From CAKTOF01 sp964523945 (lineage in GTDB: Bacteria; Bacillota; Clostridia; Oscillospirales; Oscillospiraceae), in assembly GCA_964523945.1 (NCBI GenBank), contig CAZGBU010000025.1, forward strand, positions 1 to 20,747: DNA of 20,747 nucleotides, given 5' to 3'. Positions 9,764 to 20,743 of this stretch are shown piece by piece (positions within the stretch are counted from its first letter, which is position 1; each line of letters starts with the position of its first letter). The notes beneath the pieces were generated by a model, which worked only from the letters and a program-made list of their open reading frames with translations, was not told where the DNA came from and ran no database searches. A program made the position numbers and the translations under genes.

Positions 9764-9902
9764 TTCGCTTCCCTCCTTCAGATTCAGAATTCATAGGTAC
9801 TCAGAAGTATGGTTCTCCTGGTGGTGCCCTGCCGAGGCTGTACCGAATCTATCGATAACCCTCAGCAAGGCGGTGCCTTGCGATCAGGCGGATTTTGCAA
9901 AG
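9764..9902 (-). promoter_or_regulatory. Structured rpsL-rpsG intercistronic region
   Basis: These 139 bases separate two genes that are usually close. They include a perfect 7-bp hairpin GCAAGGC-GGT-GCCTTGC (9867-9883 on the + strand). A second region (about 9814-9839) can pair GGT with ACC and GCC with GGC. In E. coli S7 represses its operon by binding the rpsL-rpsG spacer. Whether this spacer does the same is inference. No convincing promoter is visible in it. Confidence 0.35.
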
Positions 9903-10325
9903 TTACTTTTTGCCGGCTTTCGGTCTCTTCGCGCCGTACTTCGAGCGGCCCTGCATACGGCCGTTGACGCCCTGGGTGTCGAGCGTACCGCGGATGATGT
10001 GGTAACGCACGCCAGGCAGATCCTTGACACGGCCGCCGCGGATAAGCACGACAGAGTGCTCCTGCAGGTTGTGGCCGACGCCCGGGATATAGGCGGAGAC
10101 CTCGTAGCCATTCGTCAGACGGACACGGGCGATCTTACGGAGCGCAGAGTTCGGCTTCTTCGGAGTCGAGGTACGAACCGCGGTGCAGACACCTCTCTTC
10201 TGCGGAGAGGGCAGATCGGTGGTGCGGTTCTTCAGGGTGTTCATCCCCTTCTGGAGCGCTGGGGCCATGGGTTTGTAGGTGGCCTGCTGTCTGCCTTTTC
10301 TGACGAGCTGGTTAAACGTAGGCAT
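9903..10325 (-). CDS. rpsL: Small-subunit ribosomal protein S12
   Basis: Decoding-centre protein of 140 residues. It shows MPTFNQLVRKGR, the Gram-positive insertion around LQKGMNTLKNRTTDLPSPQKRG, then TPKKPNSALRK and GHNLQEHSVVLIRGGRVKDL, ending RSKYGAKRPKAGKK. The lysines that mutate in streptomycin resistance (in PKKPNS and GRVKDLPG) are the wild-type residues, so no rpsL-type resistance is predicted. The ATG has AGGAGG 6 bases upstream. The 100 bases back to the L7Ae-like gene hold no clear promoter or terminator, so I expect co-transcription from the promoter at 10706-10734. Confidence 0.98.
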   Translation of the reverse strand: MPTFNQLVRKGRQQATYKPMAPALQKGMNTLKNRTTDLPSPQKRGVCTAVRTSTPKKPNSALRKIARVRLTNGYEVSAYIPGVGHNLQEHSVVLIRGGRVKDLPGVRYHIIRGTLDTQGVNGRMQGRSKYGAKRPKAGKK

Positions 10326-10425
10326 GGTTTTCCTCCTTTCTGGATTTGGTTGCTGACATGCAGCATTTATCTTACCCGGAACATTGAAAAATATTCCGAA
10401 AAGATCAAAACATTGCAGCCGTGGT

Positions 10426-10668
10426 TCACTGCAGGAGCCCGGCGGCGGCTGCGCCGACCTCTATGCCGCAGGCCTGTCCAAGCTCACGCATGGTTGCAGC
10501 CCACTCGATCGGGATGCCCGCGTGCTCACACTCCTGCACAATCGGGGCAGTGATGCGCGCCTGTGCGTCCTCTGCCAGGAAAACCTTCCGGCAGGCGCCG
10601 TCACGCAGCGCACGGCGAAGCTGCTTAATTCCCACGACTTTGGCGGCATTTTTCAGTTCTGTGAGCAT
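10426..10668 (-). CDS. L7Ae-like ribosomal protein (YbxF type, kink-turn binding)
   Basis: 80 residues related to the L7Ae/L30e/S12e family. The N-terminal stretch MLTELKNAAKVVGIKQLRRA is followed by a core with KVFLAEDAQARITAPIVQECEHAGIP, typical of B. subtilis YbxF (also called RplGB), which lies at the same place between rpoC and rpsL and binds kink-turn RNA. The start is the ATG at 10668: GGAGG lies 7 bases upstream, and an open extension to 10734 would run through the promoter. The G-V/I-KQ motif is present, though the residue order is somewhat diverged (VVGIKQLRRAL). It heads the str operon from its own promoter. Confidence 0.9.
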   Translation of the reverse strand: MLTELKNAAKVVGIKQLRRALRDGACRKVFLAEDAQARITAPIVQECEHAGIPIEWAATMRELGQACGIEVGAAAAGLLQ

Positions 10669-10705
10669 CGAAAAGCCTCCATTTCGCGCAGTCTCACGAA
10701 TTGTA

Positions 10706-10734
10706 ATTATAGCAGAACCCTGCCGATCCGTCAA
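10706..10734 (-). promoter_or_regulatory. Internal promoter for L7Ae-like gene-rpsL-rpsG-fusA
   Basis: On the - strand TTGACG (10729-10734) and a perfect TATAAT (10706-10711) are 17 bases apart, with an extended TGC before the -10 box. It is the best-matching promoter in the window. The -35 box lies mainly in the loop of the hairpin at 10718-10748, its last base in the stem. Confidence 0.85.
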
Positions 10735-10748
10735 GTGGATCGGCAGGG
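10718..10748 (-). terminator. 12-bp hairpin after rpoC, overlapping the next promoter
   Basis: A perfect stem CCCTGCCGATCC / GGATCGGCAGGG (10718-10729 and 10737-10748) with a 7-nt loop lies 25 bases after the rpoC stop. The - strand continues TTCTGCTATAATT, a poor U-tract, so it may pause, attenuate or mark an RNA processing point instead of terminating fully. Confidence 0.5.
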
Positions 10749-10773
10749 CTGTTTTGGTAAAATTCCTGCAAAA

Positions 10774-14628
<3,855 letters not shown>

Positions 14629-14643
14629 GGAATCGCCTCCTCC

Positions 14644-17600
14644 TTACAGATCAATTTCGTCGGACTCGTCGTCGAGCTCGTCGTCATCGTCGTCACCAAA
14701 GTCCAGTTCGATTTCCGAACCGGCGTCCTCGCCAGCGTCTTCGATCTCGTAGCCGGCATCGGTCACCTCGGCATCGTCGGCAACATACTGCTCGCGGCCC
14801 ATGGCCGAGAAGACGACCTCATCGTCGTCATCGTCGCGTAGTTCGATCTCCTCGCCGTTTTCATCGAGCACCTTGATGTCCAGGCACAGCGACTGCAGCT
14901 CTTTGACTAGGACCTTGAACGATTCGGGCACGCCGGGCTTCGGTACATTGTGTCCCTTGACAATCGCCTCGTAGGTCTTGGCACGGCCGTTGACATCGTC
15001 AGACTTCACGGTCAGGATCTCCTGGAGCGTATACGCCGCGCCATAGGCCTCGAGCGCCCAGACCTCCATCTCACCGAAGCGCTGACCGCCAAACTGCGCC
15101 TTGCCGCCGAGCGGCTGCTGGGTGACGAGCGAATATGGGCCGGTCGAGCGGGCGTGGATCTTATCGTCAACCAGATGGTGCAGCTTCAGGAAGTAGACGT
15201 AGCCAACGGTAACGGGGTTGTCGAACTTTTCGCCGGTACGGCCGTCGTATAGGTCGGTCTTGCCATCCTCACGCAGGCCGGCCAGCTTCAGGCACTGGCG
15301 GATGTCTTTCTCGTTGGCGCCATCAAAGATCGGCGTGGCAACCTTCCAGCCGAGCGCCTGCGCGGCATAGCCCAGATGGACGTCGAGCACCTGGCCGATG
15401 TTCATACGGGACGGGACGCCGAGCGGGTTAAGCACAATGTCGAGCGGTGTACCATCGGGCAGGAACGGCATATCCTCCTGCGGCAGCACGCGCGAGACGA
15501 CACCCTTGTTGCCATGGCGGCCGGCCATCTTGTCGCCGACCGAGATTTTGCGCTTCTGCGCGATATACACGCGCACCATCTTGCTGACGCCGGGGCTGAG
15601 CTCATCGCCGTTTTCGCGGGTAAACACCTTGACATCGACAACGATACCGGACTCGCCATGCGGCACTTTCAGCGACGAGTCGCGCACTTCGCGCGCTTTC
15701 TCGCCGAAGATGGCGCGGAGCAGGCGCTCTTCTGCCGTCAGCTCCGTCTCGCCCTTCGGCGTGACCTTGCCGACGAGATAGTCGCCGGAAGTGACCTCCG
15801 CGCCGACGCGGATGACACCATTTTCGTCGAGGTCCTTGAGCGTGTCCTCGCCGACATTCGGGATGTCGCGGGTGATCTCCTCCGGGCCAAGCTTGGTATC
15901 GCGGGCTTCCGTCTCGTACTCTTCAATGTGGATGGACGTGAACACGTCTTCGCGGACGAGGCGCTCATTGAGCAGAATCGCGTCCTCGTAGTTATAGCCC
16001 TCCCAGGTCATGAAGCCGATCAGGACGTTTTTGCCAAGTGAGATCTCGCCTTGGGAGCAGCTCGGCCCGTCGGCGATAACCTCGCCGGCCTCGACGCGCT
16101 GCCCGGCCTCGACGATCGGGCGCTGATTGATGCAGGTGCCGGCATTGCTGCGGGCAAACTTGGTCAGATGATACGTCTCGACGTCGCCATCGTCATAGCG
16201 GACGGTGATATCCGTCGCGGAAACCTTGGTCACCACGCCCGCGGCGCGGGTGTAGATACAGACCTCGGAGTCGACCGCGGACTTATGCTCGACGCCGGTC
16301 GCAACAATCGGCGCCTCGGTCACCATCAGCGGCACGGCCTGGCGCTGCATGTTTGCACCCATCAGCGCGCGGTTGGCGTCGTCGTTCTCAAGGAATGGGA
16401 TAAACGCGGTTGCGACCGAGACCATCATCTTCGGTGAGACATCGATATAGTCGATCATCTCGCGCGCGACAGCAACGATATCGTCGCGATGGCGGCAGGT
16501 GATGCGCTCGTTGATCAGGCAGCCATTTTCGTCAACCGGCTCGGTCGCCTGGGCGATGTAGTAGTCGTCCTCGACATCAGCCGTCATATACTCGACGATG
16601 TCGGTGACCTTGCCAGTCGCCTTGTCGACCTTGCGGAACGGCGCTTCGAGGAATCCGAACTCGTTCACCTGCGCATAGGTGGCCAGATAGTTAATCAGGC
16701 CGATGTTCGGACCTTCCGGCGTCTCGATCGGGCACATGCGCCCGTAGTGGGTATAGTGGACGTCGCGCACGTCGAAGCTTGCCCGTTCGCGCGACAGTCC
16801 GCCGGGGCCGAGCGCTGACAGGCGGCGCAGATGCGTCAGCTCGGCCAGCGGGTTGTTCTGATCCATAAACTGACTGAGCGGGCTCGAGCCAAAGAACTCC
16901 TTGATGACCGCAGTGACCGGGCGGATGTTGATCAGGCTCTGCGGCGTAACCGCATCCATGTCCTGGATGGTCATACGCTCGCGGACAACGCGCTCAAGGC
17001 GCGTAAAGCCGACGCGGAACTGATTCTGCAGCAGCTCGCCGACACAGCGCAGGCGGCGGTTGCCGAGGTGATCGATGTCGTCAGTCGAACCGACACCATT
17101 GGCCACACAGATCAGATAGTTGATCGAGGCGAGAATATCATCCGGTGTGATCGTCTTCGGGATCAGGTCGCCCGAGCGCTCAGCCAGATTGAACTTCCAC
17201 TCCTCTTCTCCCCAGCCCTCGGCCTGCGCCGTCTCGAGCATCTCGCGCAGAACGGAAAAGCGGACTTTCTCCTTGACGCCGTATTCCTTCGGATCAAAAT
17301 CGACGAATCCGGCCATGTCGACCATGCCGTTGGAGAACACCTTGACCTGCGTGCCCTCCACATCGAGCACGGCGTGCGATACGCCGCGGTCGGAGATCAT
17401 ATGCGCCGTCTCGCGGCTGAGCACATCGCCCGCCATTGCGAGCACCTCGCCGGTCAGCGGGTCGGCGACCGGCTCGGCCAGGCGATGGCCGTTCAGGCGC
17501 GACCAGATGTCCATCTTTTTATTGAATTTATACCGGCCGACCTTGGATACGTCATAGCGGCGCGGGTCAAAGAACAGCGCCTCGAGATACGACTGCGCGT

Positions 17601-18387
17601 TCTCCACTGTGGGCGGTTCGCCCGGACGAAGGCGGCGGTAGATCTCGAGCAGGCTCTCTTCGCGGGTCCGGCAGGTATCCTTTTCAAGTGTGGCCAGGAT
17701 GCGCTTGTCTTCGCCGAACATCTCGCGAATCGCGCCGTCGGTTTCCACACCCATCGCGCGGATCAGGCAGGTGATCGAAATCTTGCGGTTCTTATCGATG
17801 CGCACCCAGAACACATCCGAAGCGTCGGTCTCATACTCGAGCCAGGCGCCGCGATACGGGATGACCGTGGTGGTATAGGTGTGCATGTCGGCCTTGTCGG
17901 CCGTGTCGCCATAGTACATGCCGGGGCTGCGGACGATCTGCGAGACAATCACGCGCTCAGCGCCGTTGATGACAAACGTGCCTCCGTTGGTCATCAGCGG
18001 AAAATCTCCCATGAAGATCTCCTGTTCCTTGATCTCCTCGGTCTCTTTGTTGAGCAGACGCACACGAACCTTGATCGGCTTGGCGTAGGTCGCATCGCGC
18101 TCCTTGCACTCCTCGATCGAGTACTTCGGCGGCTCGTTCATGGAGTAGTTAAGGAACGTCAGTTCGAGGTTGCCGGTATAGTCGGTGATGGCGTCCATAT
18201 CCTGGAGCACCTCGCGCAGGCCCTCGCGCAGAAACCACTCGAACGAGTCTTTCTGGATCTTGAGCAGGTTCGGCATGTCGAGGATCTCGTCATGCTTGGC
18301 AAAATTGACGCGCTCTGTTCTGCCATACATGGTGCGCTTGACGGGAATGCCCGCGCTGACCGCCTGCTCCACGCTGACGTTTGGCAT
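14644..18387 (-). CDS. rpoB: RNA polymerase beta subunit
   Basis: 1247 residues. Landmarks are FEWFLREGLREVLQDMDAI near the N-terminus, the rifampicin pocket (FGSSPLSQFMDQNNPLAEL at about residues 499-517, then THLRRLSALGPGGLSRERA), CPIETPEGPNIGLI, and DKMAGRHGNKGVVSR in the C-terminal half. The last roughly 65 residues form a very acidic tail (runs such as DDDDDE and DDDDDELDDESDEIDL) that B. subtilis RpoB lacks and that accounts for much of the extra length. Contact residues D509, H519 and S524 (E. coli 516, 526, 531) are wild-type. Positions 503 (P for Q) and 520 (L for K) differ from E. coli. The Shine-Dalgarno is weak (GAAAGG, 12 bases from the ATG). Upstream lies cdd instead of rplJ-rplL. 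Confidence 0.98.
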   Translation of the reverse strand: MPNVSVEQAVSAGIPVKRTMYGRTERVNFAKHDEILDMPNLLKIQKDSFEWFLREGLREVLQDMDAITDYTGNLELTFLNYSMNEPPKYSIEECKERDATYAKPIKVRVRLLNKETEEIKEQEIFMGDFPLMTNGGTFVINGAERVIVSQIVRSPGMYYGDTADKADMHTYTTTVIPYRGAWLEYETDASDVFWVRIDKNRKISITCLIRAMGVETDGAIREMFGEDKRILATLEKDTCRTREESLLEIYRRLRPGEPPTVENAQSYLEALFFDPRRYDVSKVGRYKFNKKMDIWSRLNGHRLAEPVADPLTGEVLAMAGDVLSRETAHMISDRGVSHAVLDVEGTQVKVFSNGMVDMAGFVDFDPKEYGVKEKVRFSVLREMLETAQAEGWGEEEWKFNLAERSGDLIPKTITPDDILASINYLICVANGVGSTDDIDHLGNRRLRCVGELLQNQFRVGFTRLERVVRERMTIQDMDAVTPQSLINIRPVTAVIKEFFGSSPLSQFMDQNNPLAELTHLRRLSALGPGGLSRERASFDVRDVHYTHYGRMCPIETPEGPNIGLINYLATYAQVNEFGFLEAPFRKVDKATGKVTDIVEYMTADVEDDYYIAQATEPVDENGCLINERITCRHRDDIVAVAREMIDYIDVSPKMMVSVATAFIPFLENDDANRALMGANMQRQAVPLMVTEAPIVATGVEHKSAVDSEVCIYTRAAGVVTKVSATDITVRYDDGDVETYHLTKFARSNAGTCINQRPIVEAGQRVEAGEVIADGPSCSQGEISLGKNVLIGFMTWEGYNYEDAILLNERLVREDVFTSIHIEEYETEARDTKLGPEEITRDIPNVGEDTLKDLDENGVIRVGAEVTSGDYLVGKVTPKGETELTAEERLLRAIFGEKAREVRDSSLKVPHGESGIVVDVKVFTRENGDELSPGVSKMVRVYIAQKRKISVGDKMAGRHGNKGVVSRVLPQEDMPFLPDGTPLDIVLNPLGVPSRMNIGQVLDVHLGYAAQALGWKVATPIFDGANEKDIRQCLKLAGLREDGKTDLYDGRTGEKFDNPVTVGYVYFLKLHHLVDDKIHARSTGPYSLVTQQPLGGKAQFGGQRFGEMEVWALEAYGAAYTLQEILTVKSDDVNGRAKTYEAIVKGHNVPKPGVPESFKVLVKELQSLCLDIKVLDENGEEIELRDDDDDEVVFSAMGREQYVADDAEVTDAGYEIEDAGEDAGSEIELDFGDDDDDELDDESDEIDL

Positions 18388-18549
18388 ATCGGATCACTGC
18401 CTTTCTTCTGCGGGCGGCCAATCTTGACACGCCCGGTAGTGTTGTCGAATTGTCGTCTTCCGGTCTTGCGGTTCCGCGCCAGCCGTGGTATGATACTGTC
18501 ATAAACTGAGGCAGTATGCACAGACGCAGAATTGGCAATGTGGACTATC
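18388..18549 (-). promoter_or_regulatory. rpoB 5' leader
   Basis: About 155 nt would be transcribed before rpoB from the promoter at 18550-18578. It contains an inverted repeat ATACTG/CAGTAT (18493-18498 and 18512-18517), but no strong hairpin with a T-tract and no coding region that I trust. A leader of this length could host attenuation or L10-like control, but there is no direct evidence. Confidence 0.35.
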
Positions 18550-18578
18550 ATGGTATCATGTCAAGTCTGGATTGTCAA
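18550..18578 (-). promoter_or_regulatory. Probable rpoB promoter
   Basis: On the - strand a consensus TTGACA (18573-18578) is followed after 17 bases by TACCAT (18550-18555), a 4-of-6 -10 box. A second TTGACA (18559-18564) lies 14 bases further on but lacks a good -10 box. Both fall between the cdd terminator and rpoB. Confidence 0.55.
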
Positions 18579-18639
18579 TGTTTTTATGGAATTTTACACA
18601 AAATTTCGCACGTCGATTTGGGCGTGTTTTTTATTTTCC

Positions 18640-18677
18640 AAAAATGGGAGCGGAATGCACAGGCATTCCACTCCCAT
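18640..18677 (-). terminator. Terminator of cdd
   Basis: A 15-bp stem with one mismatch (arms 18644-18658 and 18663-18677, loop ACAG) lies 6 bases after the cdd stop and runs into TTTTT (18640-18644) on the - strand. It separates cdd transcription from the rpoB promoter. Confidence 0.75.
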
Positions 18678-18683
18678 TTCGCA

Positions 18684-19076
18684 TTATTCCATACTGGCCG
18701 GGCCGAAGCCAAATGGCAGAAGCGCTTCAACGGGCTTCGCCTCATACGCCCCCGAGCCTTTGCAGCACAGCACGACCAGGCCATCGGAAAACTCATAGAG
18801 CAGCTGGCGGCAGACCCCGCACGGCGTGCACATCGCCTCGCCCGAGGAAATGACAGCCAGCCGGCGAAACTTCCGACAGCCCGCCGAGACAGCCTGGCAC
18901 ACGGCTGCGCGTTCGGCGCAGATTGTCGCGCTGTAGGCAGCGCTCTCGATGTTGCAGCCGGTGTAGACGCATCCGTCGGCGCCGAACAACGCCGCGCCGA
19001 CCCGATAGCCGGAATACGGCGCATAGGCGCGCGATAGCATCGCGCACGCCTGCGCAATCAGGACTTCATCGGTCAT
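18684..19076 (-). CDS. cdd: Cytidine deaminase
   Basis: Zinc hydrolase of 130 residues that converts cytidine and deoxycytidine to uridine and deoxyuridine for pyrimidine salvage. The zinc ligands are Cys53, Cys86 and Cys89 (TICAERAA and PCGVCRQ) and the catalytic proton shuttle is Glu55, the same numbering as B. subtilis Cdd. The substrate motif GCNIESAAYSAT is intact, so it should be active as a tetramer. The ATG is 3 bases after the stop of the preceding gene, and its GGAG Shine-Dalgarno lies inside that gene's last codons, so translation is coupled. Because the upstream gene is truncated at its 5' side, the original promoter for this pair may have been lost; none is visible nearby. Confidence 0.95.
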   Translation of the reverse strand: MTDEVLIAQACAMLSRAYAPYSGYRVGAALFGADGCVYTGCNIESAAYSATICAERAAVCQAVSAGCRKFRRLAVISSGEAMCTPCGVCRQLLYEFSDGLVVLCCKGSGAYEAKPVEALLPFGFGPASME

Positions 19077-19079
19077 GAC

Positions 19080-20354
19080 TCACTCCACCACCAGCGCAAT
19101 GACACCTTTATACACACCCGGCCGCACCGGCTTTTCACGGCCGTTGACTGTCATACGCAGCGTCTTGCCCGCCGGCGCCTTGATCTGGCAGCCCTCGCCG
19201 ATGGACAGATACGTCAGATAGCCTGTGCCGGCGACCGTCCAGCGCGCGCCGTTTTTCAGTTCAACGGTCACACCATTGTTGACGGGGCGCGTCACTTCGA
19301 TGTCTACATCTCCGAGGTACTCCGGGTTGGTATAGTAGATGCCATAGCCGATCGGCTTGTACTTCTTCTGATCTGTGGTATCGCGGATGAACACGCCCGT
19401 CTCATAGGTCAGAGGCACCGTGTAGGTGACCGGGATCTTACCGAACAGCAGATCATGATCCTCGATCGTCACAAGCTTGTGGCCGTCGCCATCGATGCAG
19501 ATCCGATTGCCCTGCTTGTCTTTCGCCAGATAATACGAGACATGGCGGTGTGAATAGGTGCCGGACGAGATCACGCCGTCGACTCTGGTGTTGTCAAAGA
19601 CCAGTGCCAAGTTCTGCCCACGCCAGCGGGTATTGTAGAAATCGCCGGTGAGCTTCATATTCCGGAACTCGCACCGGGCGTTGTCCGGATGATTCGGGTC
19701 GGTACGGTCAAACGCCTTGTCCCGGCGGATCTCCCGGATAAACTCCGCCCGCGGCGACCAGCACGGATCATGCAGACGGTTGCCCATGCCCGCGTCGTCA
19801 GACTGCATCAGATGAACGATGCGCGGCGCCTTGACTGTGACGCCGTCGCACAGGATCGTTGGATTGTTGATCCGTTCGTCGCTCTTGATGAAAAATGCGG
19901 TATCGCCTGCTTCAATCACCGTCGTCGGCCGGAAATCCCAGACACCGGCCGCCTTGTGATGCCACATGCCGCCAAATCGTCCGGCTTTGACAACGGTCGG
20001 CCGTTCCGGCACTGACGCAAAGCTGCCGCCCAGTTCGCGCTTGAGCAGGGCAAGCGCCTCGGATTTTTCCTCGAGCAGTGCCTGGCTGCTCGGGCCAACC
20101 AGAATGTTTTTCTCCGATCCGCCGGCTGCAAAACCGATGTCCGGCACGTCGATGTGCACACCGAGGAATGTCGAATGCGTCGAGTTGAGGATATATGCGC
20201 CGTAGCCGCTGGCATAGCCACCGCGGCGCGGGATCACTGCGTCGGTGTTGACGATGGTGTGGACGGCGTCCTCGCAGAAGTCGACCGACAGGACGCCCCA
20301 GCCATTCGAGCGTACCTTACAATTATAATAACAACCTCGAATAAAGAATGACAC
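19080..20354 (-). CDS. Right-handed beta-helix protein, 5'-truncated fragment
   Basis: Open frame of 424 codons from a GTG at 20354, with a stop codon 5 codons further upstream and no Shine-Dalgarno. There is no signal peptide. The protein starts abruptly in what resembles a beta-helix coil (VRSNGWGVLSVDFCEDAVHT). The C-terminal part has the pattern NGVTVELKNGARWTVAGTGY, then LTYLSIGEGCQIKAPAGKTL and a final PGVYKGVIALVVE, seen in secreted clostridial beta-helix proteins. I infer that the N-terminal part, including export signal, is missing. The first dozen codons (TTC TTT ATT CGA GGT TGT TAT TAT AAT TGT) are AT-rich, unlike the rest, placing the break near 20311-20330. The substrate or role is unknown; a cell-surface or polysaccharide-binding function is a guess. 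It may be a pseudogene, or an artefact of a chimeric join. Confidence 0.6.
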   Translation of the reverse strand: MSFFIRGCYYNCKVRSNGWGVLSVDFCEDAVHTIVNTDAVIPRRGGYASGYGAYILNSTHSTFLGVHIDVPDIGFAAGGSEKNILVGPSSQALLEEKSEALALLKRELGGSFASVPERPTVVKAGRFGGMWHHKAAGVWDFRPTTVIEAGDTAFFIKSDERINNPTILCDGVTVKAPRIVHLMQSDDAGMGNRLHDPCWSPRAEFIREIRRDKAFDRTDPNHPDNARCEFRNMKLTGDFYNTRWRGQNLALVFDNTRVDGVISSGTYSHRHVSYYLAKDKQGNRICIDGDGHKLVTIEDHDLLFGKIPVTYTVPLTYETGVFIRDTTDQKKYKPIGYGIYYTNPEYLGDVDIEVTRPVNNGVTVELKNGARWTVAGTGYLTYLSIGEGCQIKAPAGKTLRMTVNGREKPVRPGVYKGVIALVVE

Positions 20355-20518
20355 ACAATCAGCGGTGCGTTAGCATTCAGAAATTCAAACCGCCTGTCCC
20401 GATAGCCGAGCCAATCGGCTTGTGGGGTAGGCGGTTTTCTTTACTTCGAATGGGTGGATAGACAGGGCGATTTACTGTCAGGATAAAGGTCGATTTTGGG
20501 CATTTTCTTTCGCTGTAA
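20355..20518. other. Non-coding stretch beside the truncated gene
   Basis: No frame here is supported as a gene. It is more AT-rich than the DNA to its left and contains the long hairpin at 20387-20437. A - strand open frame through it (20377-20658) reads across that hairpin and has no ribosome site, so I do not treat it as coding. Confidence 0.5.
20387..20446 (+). terminator. Long hairpin with T-rich tail (terminator or structured RNA)
   Basis: Arms 20387-20409 and 20415-20437 pair at 21 of 23 positions around a 5-nt GCCAA loop, followed on the + strand by TCTTTACTT. Three pairs are G-U wobbles (20396/20428, 20397/20427, 20401/20423), which form only in RNA made from the + strand. This supports a + strand transcript ending here. 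Confidence 0.6.
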
Positions 20519-20722
20519 GCGGCTTTTGAAGGGCTTGCCATATTCCGCGTATTCCCGCATAGAGAAACGCCGCTCAGAGCGCAAATCAGGTGTTTCTCCG
20601 TGCCTCCACATGGGGAATATCCACACATGGATAATCCAGATGTGGCAAATCCACACATGGAAAAACCACACGGGGAAAATCCCGCACAAATAAATACTAG
20701 GCCTTGTTTGAAAAATGTGTAG
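20519..20722 (+). pseudogene. Possible remnant of a mobile-element replication initiator
   Basis: One + strand frame is open from just after a stop at 20516-20518 to TAG at 20720-20722 but has no credible start. Its second half reads PHGEYPHMDNPDVANPHMEK and ends NPAQINTRPCLKNV. Pentapeptide repeats of the form NPxxx leading into a Q(L/I)NT stretch resemble, from memory, the linker of RepA-like replication initiators on Firmicutes integrative conjugative elements. There is no DNA-binding domain here, so it would be a fragment. Confidence is low; the same repeats are open in other frames too. Confidence 0.3.
20606..20695. repeat. Six 15-bp degenerate tandem repeats
   Basis: Units begin at 20606, 20621, 20636, 20651, 20666 and 20681, with consensus close to CCACACATGGANAAT; units at 20621 and 20651 share their first 11 bases and the last unit is the most diverged. 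The period of 15 keeps a 5-codon phase on both strands, which favours a coding origin. Confidence 0.85.
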
Positions 20723-20743
20723 TCTTGTTCTAAAGCAACAAGA
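20723..20743. repeat. 7-bp inverted repeat at the right edge
   Basis: TCTTGTT and AACAAGA are separated by CTAAAGC. There is no adjacent T-tract within the window, so I do not call it a terminator. It could be an element-related site or chance. Confidence 0.35.

Noticed and set aside
16831..18504. A 557-codon + strand open frame opposite rpoB
   Set aside because: Antisense shadow of rpoB, with no ribosome site and no recognisable domain.
18159..18551. A - strand open frame in the rpoB leader
   Set aside because: It overlaps the 5' end of rpoB in another frame and has no ribosome site or recognisable similarity.
20377..20658. A 93-codon - strand gene across the hairpin
   Set aside because: It reads through a stem whose pairing explains the sequence, has no Shine-Dalgarno, and its composition is not protein-like.
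20606..20695. CRISPR array
   Set aside because: The units are 15 bp, directly adjacent and degenerate, with no unique spacers.
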